The notes beneath the pieces were generated by a model. The model saw nothing but the letters and a program-made list of their open reading frames with translations. It had not been told where the DNA came from and did no database searches. The position numbers were made by a program, and so were the translations under genes. Below are positions 54,256-64,000 of a stretch of DNA of 64,000 nucleotides, one piece after another. The DNA is from Leptospira interrogans. Its GTDB lineage: Bacteria > Spirochaetota > Leptospiria > Leptospirales > Leptospiraceae. Position 1 is the stretch's first letter. Each line of letters begins with the position of its first letter. Location of the stretch: assembly GCF_900156205.1 (NCBI RefSeq), contig NZ_FTNA01000018.1, forward strand, positions 1-64,000, read 5' to 3'.

Positions 54256-54347
54256 TAGAGTTGTTGAAAAATAAATTCTCCATCCGTTTCTGTTGCATTG
54301 AAATGGACAATTGAAGTAATTTTGTTGATCCCCTTTCAACAACTCTA
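54256..54347. mobile_element. Short element with perfect 14-bp inverted ends
   Basis: TAGAGTTGTTGAAA at 54256-54269 is the exact inverse of TTTCAACAACTCTA at 54334-54347, giving a 92-base unit with ATTCTCCATC inside. A worn copy of the same sequence stands at about 59061-59165. A 71-codon minus-strand open frame across the unit is probably spurious. The size and symmetry suggest a MITE-like element or a conserved hairpin repeat. Confidence 0.55.
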
Positions 54348-54501
54348 ATAAAATTCCGAAAATACCCGTAATTTGCACCTAAACAAGGATGAGCGATAAA
54401 ATTTAAGTACAGATTTATAAAGATCTTAAATTCAAATTTCCGAATACGATCGCCGCTCCGCAAACAATAACAAATTAAAAACCCATTTTATAAAGTTTTT
54501 C

Positions 54502-55773
54502 TTATAATACTTTTTTAAATAATCGTCGCGATGTCACATAACGATCGATCCACCACTTCATAGAAATTTTATCGACAACCACCCCACGCGTGGAAGAAGC
54601 ATGCGCAAATTCTTTTTCGTTGATTACAAGACCAACGTGAGTGATTTTACTTTGATTGGGAGACGCTGAGAAAAAAATCAAATCTCCCGCTCTTAAACTC
54701 TGATGAGAAACCTTACTTCCAGAATTAGCCTGTTCCCTTCCAAGACGGGGAAGTATTTTTACGGGAACTCCTACACGTTTATCCGTCAAAGAACTAAACG
54801 TAAATCCCGAACAATCCACACCTTTTTTAGAAGTTCCTCCCCAATAATAAGGAGTTCCTAACCATTCCTTAACAACTGAAACTAAATTAGAAGAATTTAA
54901 TATTTCCCATTCCACTTTACCAGGTTGAACTGGCGCTTCCGGTTCAACTTCCGGAACCAGAGGAGGTTCTGGAATATTTTCTTCAAATCCAAATTTCGGT
55001 CTATCTCCGATTACTATTTCACCGGCAGAATCTAAACTTCTATCCAAGGTCCGAGCCTGAGAGATTGTTCCGGTCCAAGAATCCAAAGACCTACTTTTAG
55101 TTCCTTCGTGTAATGACTTAAGTTGAGATAAAAGATCCGACGCCAACGTATAACGATCGTTTGTCGGATTGAAAAAAATTGCTTGTCTAAAAGCGGAATC
55201 AGTTTTTTCAAAGGGAACTATTGCTCCTCTGTTTGGAAAAGAACCCAATATTCTAGATGCGAGCCTATTTTCAGGAATCCCTACAAATTTTCCAGCGATG
55301 AGTGCCCTTCCGCCCGCTAAAATCGCAAATCCATCCCAACGAGATTTCAACGCAGTAGATAAAAAAACGTTTCTGATTTCTTCTCGAATCCCAGCCTGAG
55401 ATGTTTCTTTTACAAATAAAGAAACTAAAACAAAATCTTTTTCAGAAAGTTTTTGTTTAGAAAGAATCGGAATTGCGTCTTCCGCCTCCGTAAAACGTAA
55501 ACCGGAAAGAGACACGTAGTATTGATTTACGATCAAATCCGCAATCGTGTCCGGAGCCAAACCCTCCATGATGGCCCAAGGGATCGTATTCTTTGTTATT
55601 TCGATCACTTTCGGATCCTTAGACTTACCACCTAACTTTTGAAAGACGGAATTTCGAATCAGAAGAGTTTGCCCTGCTTCGAAATCTTCCTTAAGAAGAT
55701 CTGAAAATGGATCCGCAAAAATGGAAATGGGCATCCAAACCAAAACAAAAAAGATTTGAATAATTCTAAACAT
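54502..55773 (-). CDS. Exported NlpC/P60 family cell-wall hydrolase
   Basis: A 423-residue secreted protein. A signal peptide (MFRIIQIFFVLVWMPISIFA) precedes a helical domain of about 280 residues that I do not recognise (AGQTLLIRNSVFQKLGG, FRQAIFFNPTNDRYTLASDLL). A Pro/Glu-rich linker (PEPPLVPEVEPEAPVQPG) follows, then the NlpC/P60 domain from about residue 300: GTPYYWGGTSKKGVDCSGFT with the catalytic Cys, THVGLVI with the His and EFAHASSTRGV. All catalytic residues are present. It should cut gamma-D-glutamyl-diaminopimelate bonds. It is a lone gene. Confidence 0.88.
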   Translation of the reverse strand: MFRIIQIFFVLVWMPISIFADPFSDLLKEDFEAGQTLLIRNSVFQKLGGKSKDPKVIEITKNTIPWAIMEGLAPDTIADLIVNQYYVSLSGLRFTEAEDAIPILSKQKLSEKDFVLVSLFVKETSQAGIREEIRNVFLSTALKSRWDGFAILAGGRALIAGKFVGIPENRLASRILGSFPNRGAIVPFEKTDSAFRQAIFFNPTNDRYTLASDLLSQLKSLHEGTKSRSLDSWTGTISQARTLDRSLDSAGEIVIGDRPKFGFEENIPEPPLVPEVEPEAPVQPGKVEWEILNSSNLVSVVKEWLGTPYYWGGTSKKGVDCSGFTFSSLTDKRVGVPVKILPRLGREQANSGSKVSHQSLRAGDLIFFSASPNQSKITHVGLVINEKEFAHASSTRGVVVDKISMKWWIDRYVTSRRLFKKVL

Positions 55774-55822
55774 AAAAATTCCCTAATATATAAATTTTAG
55801 AATCTATAAAAAATTGAATATT

Positions 55823-57127
55823 TCACTGGTCCGCTCCGTGCATCCAGTTTTGAAGTTTTTTTCTTGTAATATAGAGAATCATTCCACCTACAAATGCAAG
55901 TATTGCAAACATCCCAAAAAAAGTAGGAAAACTATCTGTTTTCATAAACCCAGCCAATTCTCCGGCGAGAATGTTACCAAAAAAACTAGAAAGAAGCCAA
56001 ACCCCCATCATAAAACCACCTAGTTGTTTAGGAGACAACTTAGTAACTAGAGCCAAACCTCCAGGAGATGTAAATAACTCTCCTACAGTAATACAAAGAA
56101 CCATTAACAAAAGCCAAACCGCCGAAATTTTATGACCAGGTCTAAAGTCAAGAGTGACTAATGTTAAAACTGAAAAACCCAAAGCTAAAATGAAAAAACC
56201 GGTTGCAAATCTTGTAGAAGTATCTGGCTTCCAATTATTTTTTGCAAGTGTAGTCCAAAAAGAAGCAATTATAGGAGCAAAAATCAAAATCAAAAGCGGA
56301 TTTAAAGATTGAAAAAAAGGAGTAGGAATATCGTATCCGAACAAATTTCGGTTAACGTGACGATCTATAAAAAGATTTATAGAAGAACCGATTTGTTCAA
56401 AAGCAGCCCAAAAAATGATTACAAATAAGGTAAAAATAAAAATTACTGCGAGTTTTTGTTTTTCTTCTTTTTTTAAAGTAGAATGTTTTTGTCCTTCGAC
56501 GGTATGATATTTTTTACCTGGTTCAAAAACTTTTTCCGGAAATTGTTTTTGACCCAAAAGAAGAATTAAAATTCCGAATAACACTCCAAAGGCGGCCACT
56601 CCAAATCCGTATCCCCAGCCCCAAGATTTACTAAAATAACCACAAAATAGAGGTCCTAAAAAACCTCCTAAATTAATTCCCATATAAAAAATCGTAAAAC
56701 CAGAATCTTTCATTCGAGTTTTATTATCTTCATCATAGATTCTTCCTAAAACTGTAGCGATATTTGGTTTAAAAAAACCAACTCCTAAAATGAGCAATCC
56801 CAAACCTAAAAAGAAAAATGGTTTTGTTTCAAAGGCAAGACTCAAATGCCCAAACATCATCAACGTGGCTCCTAGAAAAATGCATTTTTTAAAACCTAAA
56901 TAACGATCTGCAAGATAACCTCCTAGGAGAGGAGTTAAATAAACGAGACCTGTATAAATTCCATAGATTCGATTTGCGTCCACATCAGAAAAATGAAAAA
57001 CCTTAGTAAGAAATAACACGAGTAAGGCACGCATTCCATAAAAGCTGAACCTTTCCCAAGTTTCTGTAAAAAATAAAATCGTAAGACCCTTGGGATGAGA
57101 ATTTACGTCTTTGTTCTGGACGTCCAT
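55823..57127 (-). CDS. Proton-dependent oligopeptide (POT) family transporter
   Basis: The 434 residues form a 12-14-helix major facilitator protein that imports di- and tripeptides with protons. The POT signature TETWERFSFYGMRALLVLFL at 21-40 includes the ExxER proton-coupling motif. FMGINLGGFLGPLFCGYF near 147-165 is the PTR2 second signature region, and GELFTSPGGLALVTKLSP near 345 is the C-terminal family block. It is typical in length. Its start overlaps the adenosyltransferase gene end by 25 bases. Confidence 0.9.
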   Translation of the reverse strand: MDVQNKDVNSHPKGLTILFFTETWERFSFYGMRALLVLFLTKVFHFSDVDANRIYGIYTGLVYLTPLLGGYLADRYLGFKKCIFLGATLMMFGHLSLAFETKPFFFLGLGLLILGVGFFKPNIATVLGRIYDEDNKTRMKDSGFTIFYMGINLGGFLGPLFCGYFSKSWGWGYGFGVAAFGVLFGILILLLGQKQFPEKVFEPGKKYHTVEGQKHSTLKKEEKQKLAVIFIFTLFVIIFWAAFEQIGSSINLFIDRHVNRNLFGYDIPTPFFQSLNPLLILIFAPIIASFWTTLAKNNWKPDTSTRFATGFFILALGFSVLTLVTLDFRPGHKISAVWLLLMVLCITVGELFTSPGGLALVTKLSPKQLGGFMMGVWLLSSFFGNILAGELAGFMKTDSFPTFFGMFAILAFVGGMILYITRKKLQNWMHGADQ

Positions 57128-57654
57128 AATGGTTCCTGAATATTCTCTTCTAAATTTGCAAAACGAGCGGCCACAAAAAAATAATCCGAAAGACGATTTA
57201 TAAAAATCATAGGAGAAGAAAGTATTTCAAGACCTTCTTCTTTAAACTTTACCATTTCTCTTTCTAATCTTCTAGAAACCGTTCTAGAAATATGTAAAAA
57301 TGCAGCCGCCTTAGTCCCGCCAGGAAGGATGAATTTTTTCAGCGGTTCTAATTTTTCCTGCATTTGATCAATTTGATTTTCTAAAAACGTAATATCTTCT
57401 TCTAAGATGCAGGATTCTTGTTTAGGCCTAAAACCAGCCAGCTCAGCGCCTAACTCAAAAAGAAGATTTTGGATTGTTTCCAATGAAGAATGAAGTATGG
57501 ATTCCTTTCGTAAAAATGATTTCACAACTCCAATGGTAGAATTGAGTTCGTCAGCGGTTCCATACAACTCTACTCTACGATCCGATTTAGGCACCTTTAC
57601 GCCAGTCGCTAAAGACGTTTGCCCAAAATCACCTTTTTTTGTATAGATCTTCAT
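57103..57654 (-). CDS. Cob(I)alamin adenosyltransferase (PduO type)
   Basis: Attaches adenosyl to cobalamin, making coenzyme B12. The 183 residues start with the ATP-binding YTKKGDFGQTSLATG at 4-18, then SDRRVELYGTADELNS at about 24-39, and the core helix SRTVSRRLEREMVKF near 122. The final part, INRLSDYFFVAARFAN, is typical of PduO/MMAB. It provides the cofactor used by the class II reductase NrdJ in this window. Gene order with the peptide transporter (25-base overlap) suggests one transcript. Confidence 0.93.
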   Translation of the reverse strand: MKIYTKKGDFGQTSLATGVKVPKSDRRVELYGTADELNSTIGVVKSFLRKESILHSSLETIQNLLFELGAELAGFRPKQESCILEEDITFLENQIDQMQEKLEPLKKFILPGGTKAAAFLHISRTVSRRLEREMVKFKEEGLEILSSPMIFINRLSDYFFVAARFANLEENIQEPLWTSRTKT

Positions 57655-58843
<1,189 letters not shown>

Positions 58844-58873
58844 ATTTTTTAATCTAAGATCCAAATTTTTTAC

Positions 58874-58912
58874 AAAGCCGTTTTCGAAAACTTCGTGACG
58901 GCTTTTTTGTTT
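58874..58912 (+). terminator. Terminator after the first flaB
   Basis: Stem AAAGCCGT (58874-58881) with ACGGCTTT (58898-58905), followed by TTTTGTTTTATT. It lies 31 bases beyond the stop. Confidence 0.9.
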
Positions 58913-59267
58913 TATTCTAAACAAAATGTCATTTGTGCTATATTCAAAAAAGTTTATACTTCAAAATTACCTTTCATTTTTCCATAAAAAACATAAGAAT
59001 ATTATAAATATTAATTTAAAAACAAGCTCAATTTTGAAGACTATAAAACCTTTATTTAATAAAATTTTTTAAAAATTAATTCTCCATCTATTTTGTTTTA
59101 TAGAAACGGTGCATTTAAAAAATTCAATTCATCTGAACTATGAAATTTTTCAATAACTCTAATGAGATATCACAAATTTTAAAGTAAATCGATGATTTCA
59201 ATTTAAAATATCAGATCTATTTCTTAAGTCAACTGACTCGTAATTAAATTTTCAGTGGATAAAATAA

Positions 59268-59354
<87 letters not shown>

Positions 59355-59423
59355 GTATCGTCGTTTCCGGCATTTGCTTAACTCTTCTAGCTGAAATTAG
59401 ATTCTTTCAACCAGAAGAAACGG

Positions 59424-60813
<1,390 letters not shown>

Positions 60814-61344
60814 ATGGACATTCTTTTGTTGGATGACGGTCAAAGAATCGAGTCTGCTCTGGTAGAAGATTCTGTTGGAACGGATTCTCTTTTGGTTCCA
60901 GATGTTTATTGGAATCGTTTGAATGCTCAAGAAAGAAAAGCTCTTCGGAGTAAACTTCCTTTTTTATTGAGAAAATATTCCAAGCAGATCGCTTCTATGA
61001 AACGTCTGCATGATCGGGCGGGTAAAATCAAATACAATCGAGGCGTTGGTAAGATGAAGAAGTTTAGTGTTCGGGTTCATACCGGGGTTTGGGCGACCTT
61101 GGGTGTGTTGGCTGCGGCTCATGGTGTTTCGAGGTGTTATCTTTTTAATTATATGCTCTGGCTGGAGGAGCTTAGTGGAAAAGAGGATTTTTTTGTGAAA
61201 ACTTTGAACCCAGGAGTTCCTAGCTTTCACTGGACTTACAAAATGACTTGGAAGATTGACAGGAGACAAAATCTAATTTCGAGAGAATTACAATTTGAAC
61301 CAAACCCAATGACAAATAAATACCCATACTATCTAAAAGAATAA
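60814..61344 (+). CDS. DUF1564 family protein (Leptospira-type)
   Basis: A 176-residue protein of the DUF1564 family, which I know as a multi-copy Leptospira family of unknown function. Core motifs are DSLLVPDVYWNRLNAQERKA near 29-48, KLPFLLRKYSKQ, RAGKIKYNRGVGKMKKFSVR near 78-97 and LAAAHGVSRCYLFNYMLWLE near 108-127. The last looks like a helix-turn-helix or ribbon-helix-type segment, so a DNA-binding role is conceivable but unproven. The C-terminal FHWTYKMTW is family-typical. ATG 60814 (MDILLLDDGQ) is preferred over the open-frame start at 60730. Confidence 0.82.
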   Translation: MDILLLDDGQRIESALVEDSVGTDSLLVPDVYWNRLNAQERKALRSKLPFLLRKYSKQIASMKRLHDRAGKIKYNRGVGKMKKFSVRVHTGVWATLGVLAAAHGVSRCYLFNYMLWLEELSGKEDFFVKTLNPGVPSFHWTYKMTWKIDRRQNLISRELQFEPNPMTNKYPYYLKE

Positions 61345-61495
61345 AAAACGCCTAGATTCAATATCAAAAAACTCTAATTCACCAAAAAAACCGGGGAAAA
61401 TTCTAAAACAAAAATGAAATATCAAAATTTTAAGAAAAGAAAAGCCTAGGAAAACAAATAATTTTTTGATTCTTTACCCAAAGCAAAGAATTAGA

Positions 61496-62458
61496 ATGGT
61501 ATCGAAAATGGAGCCCAAAATGTTAGAAAAGATCTATTTAGCCAACCCAAGAGGGTTTTGCGCTGGCGTAAAATACGCAATTTCTTACGTAGAACAGGTA
61601 CAGGCAAATTCCGAAGAACAAATTTATGTCCGTAAAGAGATAGTACACAATCGTCGCGTTGTGGAAGACATGAAAAAAAATGGAATCCGTTTTATCAACG
61701 ATCTGGACGAGGCGCCCAACGGGGCCACGGTCATTTTTTCAGCACACGGAGTTTCACCTTCTGTTGTGGAAGCGGCTAAACAGAGGGGTATGAAAATTGG
61801 AGACGCAACCTGCCCTCTCGTAACGAGAGTTCATCGTAAAGCGAGAAAAATTAAAGATACACATCAAATCATCTATATAGGGCACGAAGGACACGACGAA
61901 GCGATTGGTACTATGGGAGAAGCGGAAATGTTTCTTGTAGAATCTCTGGAGGACATAATTTCGCTTAAAGATAAAATTGATCCAAATAAACCACTTACAT
62001 ATTTAATGCAAACCACACTTTCAGTAGCAGATACTAAAAATATAATAGATCAAATATCAAAAACGTTTCCGTTCGTAGAACACCCCTCTAAGGACGATAT
62101 TTGTTACGCTACAACGGAAAGACAAGAAGCGGTTTCTTTGATGATGGATAAAATCGATGCTATGCTTGTAATTGGAGCTGACAACAGCTCTAATTCATTG
62201 CGACTTTTACAACTTGCGCAAAAATCTAAGCCTCATTCATTTAAAGTTTCTACAGCGGATGATCTTTCCAAAGAATACATTCAAAATAACGAAATTAAAA
62301 TCCTAGGTTTGACCGCAGGTGCGTCAACTCCTCAGGTTCTCGTTGACGAAATTATTTCTAAGTTAAAGATATTTTATCCAAATGCTAATGTTGAATTATT
62401 TCCGGGTTCTAGAGATGATTCTATGAATTTTAAACTTCCCGGAGTTTTACTCAGTTAA
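61496..62458 (+). CDS. ispH: 4-hydroxy-3-methylbut-2-enyl diphosphate reductase
   Basis: Last enzyme of the MEP isoprenoid pathway, an iron-sulphur protein producing IPP and DMAPP. About 320 residues. Cluster ligands are in GFCAGV near 19, CPLVTRVH near 105 and the C-terminal CYATTERQEAV near 202. Catalytic Glu/His lie in the IVHNRRVV and SAHGVSPSV segments; IGADNSSNSLRL near 233 binds the phosphate. Several in-frame ATGs are available (61496, 61508, 61520); the family start MLEKIYLANPRG suits the last, but 61496 is kept as the first with purine-rich sequence ahead. Confidence 0.94.
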   Translation: MVSKMEPKMLEKIYLANPRGFCAGVKYAISYVEQVQANSEEQIYVRKEIVHNRRVVEDMKKNGIRFINDLDEAPNGATVIFSAHGVSPSVVEAAKQRGMKIGDATCPLVTRVHRKARKIKDTHQIIYIGHEGHDEAIGTMGEAEMFLVESLEDIISLKDKIDPNKPLTYLMQTTLSVADTKNIIDQISKTFPFVEHPSKDDICYATTERQEAVSLMMDKIDAMLVIGADNSSNSLRLLQLAQKSKPHSFKVSTADDLSKEYIQNNEIKILGLTAGASTPQVLVDEIISKLKIFYPNANVELFPGSRDDSMNFKLPGVLLS

Positions 62459-63041
<583 letters not shown>

Positions 63042-64000
63042 ATTCGCTGTGGAACCGAACCGAACCGAACCAATTTCGAACATTCACAAGAAATTTATGA
63101 AATTCTGGTAAATCAAATTTCGGATTCCATGTTAGTCACAGACACACAACTGGAACCCCCTGGACCTAAGATACTTTTCGTAAATCCAGCTTTTTGTAAA
63201 ATGACAGGTTATACAAAAGAAGATTTAATCGGCAAAACTCCTAGAATGCTACAAGGCCCCTTGACAAATCGAAAAATTATGAGGGATTTAAAACGCTCCC
63301 TAACTCAAGGAAAGGATTTTTCCGGAGAAACGATCAACTATAAAAAAGACGGAAGCCCCTATCATGTAGAATGGCGTATATCAGCAATTCGGGACCTTTC
63401 CGGAAATATACTATGTTTTATCTCCATACAAAGAGATATCACTGAAAAAGTAAAAAAAGGAGAATCCGTTACGAGACACCTCCGTCTAGAAATGGGAATC
63501 ACCTCGGCCACTCAGATCCTTCTCTCTACTTCGGTAGAACTTAAAATTCTAAAATACGCAATGGAACAATTTTTAGTCTTTTTAGATTCTGAAAGACTTT
63601 ATCTTTTTAAAAATTCTGAAAATGCAGAGTCAGCAGAACTTTATCTGGAAGTAAAAGACCCGTCTCTGGAAACCTCTGAAATTCCGGTTCTACAATCCAT
63701 CGTTTACAATCAAGATTACTCCCGCTGGAAAAAAATTTTTTCATCCGGAGGTTATCTGCAGGGAAATTTATCTGAGTTCTCCGAAAACGAAAAAAAATTT
63801 TTCGATCAAAGAGAAATCTGTTCGGTAACTTTAATCCCCCTATTTGTTTCAGACGAATGGTTTGGATTTGCAGGATTTGAGAATTTTAAAACTACAAACA
63901 TAGTAAAAGAAGAAATATTTACAATTCGAACCTTCGTAGATTTGATCAGCGTTTTTTTAGAAAGAAAAAATATATTAGAAGAATTGAAAGTCCATAGAGA
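63042..64000 (+). CDS. PAS-GAF sensor protein, partial, start unclear
   Basis: An open frame runs from 63027 off the right edge. A PAS domain with PAC-type end occupies roughly the first 130 residues: ILFVNPAFCKMTGYTKEDLIGK, TPRMLQGPLTNRK, ISAIRDLSGNILCFISIQRDITE. A GAF-type domain follows (ILLSTSVELKILKYAMEQFL to WFGFAGFENF). The output domain lies beyond the window. No ATG, GTG or TTG opens the frame before the PAS domain; the first ATG is 63129, inside it. An ATT at 63042 has AGGA six bases upstream. A GTG at 63049 is out of frame, because of four GAACC repeats at 63052-63071; three copies would restore it. The annotated start is therefore tentative. Confidence 0.8.
   Translation, partial: MRCGTEPNRTNFEHSQEIYEILVNQISDSMLVTDTQLEPPGPKILFVNPAFCKMTGYTKEDLIGKTPRMLQGPLTNRKIMRDLKRSLTQGKDFSGETINYKKDGSPYHVEWRISAIRDLSGNILCFISIQRDITEKVKKGESVTRHLRLEMGITSATQILLSTSVELKILKYAMEQFLVFLDSERLYLFKNSENAESAELYLEVKDPSLETSEIPVLQSIVYNQDYSRWKKIFSSGGYLQGNLSEFSENEKKFFDQREICSVTLIPLFVSDEWFGFAGFENFKTTNIVKEEIFTIRTFVDLISVFLERKNILEELKVHR
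63052..63071 (+). repeat. Pentanucleotide tandem repeat (GAACC)4
   Basis: Four exact copies of GAACC directly at the beginning of the PAS-GAF reading frame. Repeats of non-triplet length near a start codon are typical phase-variation tracts. Frame effects are described at the gene. Confidence 0.9.

Noticed and set aside
54248..54463. 71-codon minus-strand frame
   Set aside because: It spans the 92-bp inverted-repeat unit and has no ribosome site; best explained as part of a repeat.

Overview
The window is about 36% G+C and reads as a chromosomal segment of a Leptospira, most likely a pathogenic species of the L. interrogans group. The evidence is the mix of a spirochaete FlaB flagellin pair, a DUF1564 protein (a family I know only from Leptospira), LPS core and export genes (KdsA, heptose activation, LptA/B/C), a B12-dependent ribonucleotide reductase with a cobalamin adenosyltransferase, sigma-54 next to HPr and HPr kinase, and many lineage-type intergenic repeats. 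The species assignment is an inference. Nearly all genes are ordinary chromosomal genes, packed in long operons mostly on the minus strand.

Layout. 0-4 kb: DedA membrane protein, a secreted protein of unknown function, an AI-2E-type transporter and xseA/xseB. 4-4.8 kb: a repeat-rich gap with a 44-bp tandem repeat, then tRNA-Asn. 5-8.7 kb: nrdJ and a terminator. 8.8-10.9 kb: a small divergent cassette of a zinc dehydrogenase and a tautomerase facing a TetR regulator, with a perfect 16-bp palindrome between them. 11.1-11.9 kb: an HNH nuclease gene broken by several frameshifts. 11.9-12.6 kb: an unrecognised exported protein. 12.8-26.5 kb: a complete type II secretion operon, read right to left: lipoprotein, LysM-M23 peptidase, gspC, D, E, F, G, H, I, J, K, L, M, N. 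26.7-28.2 kb: comM.

28.2-34.7 kb holds the conserved translation cluster rpsP-khpA-rimM-trmD-rplS-rnhB, followed by FliK-like and FlhB-like genes, an HD-GYP-like protein and yraN. After a repeat-rich gap, 35.4-51.9 kb is a tight, probably single operon: pyrG, kdsA, lptC, lptA, lptB, rpoN, hprK, ptsH, an NtrY-like kinase, an NtrX-like regulator, a uracil-DNA-glycosylase-like gene, priA, fmt, a PASTA protein and rpe. 52-53.5 kb carries two separate heptose-activation genes, hldA and hldC-type. 53.6-57.7 kb has a Lon-N-domain protein, an NlpC/P60 hydrolase, a POT peptide transporter and the cobalamin adenosyltransferase. 58-60.3 kb has two convergent flaB genes, each ending at a clear terminator. 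60.8-62.5 kb has a DUF1564 gene and ispH between inverted copies of a dispersed repeat. The window ends inside a PAS-GAF sensor gene whose 5' end contains a pentanucleotide repeat and lacks a normal in-frame start.

No single clearly new multi-gene system is visible. The most unusual points are the possible phase-variable repeat at the PAS-GAF gene, two small MITE-like elements, a family of 130-200-bp intergenic repeats, the very long leader of GspK, loss of one zinc site in PriA, a degenerate HD motif in the HD-GYP protein, and the lipoprotein and peptidoglycan hydrolase that head the secretion operon.
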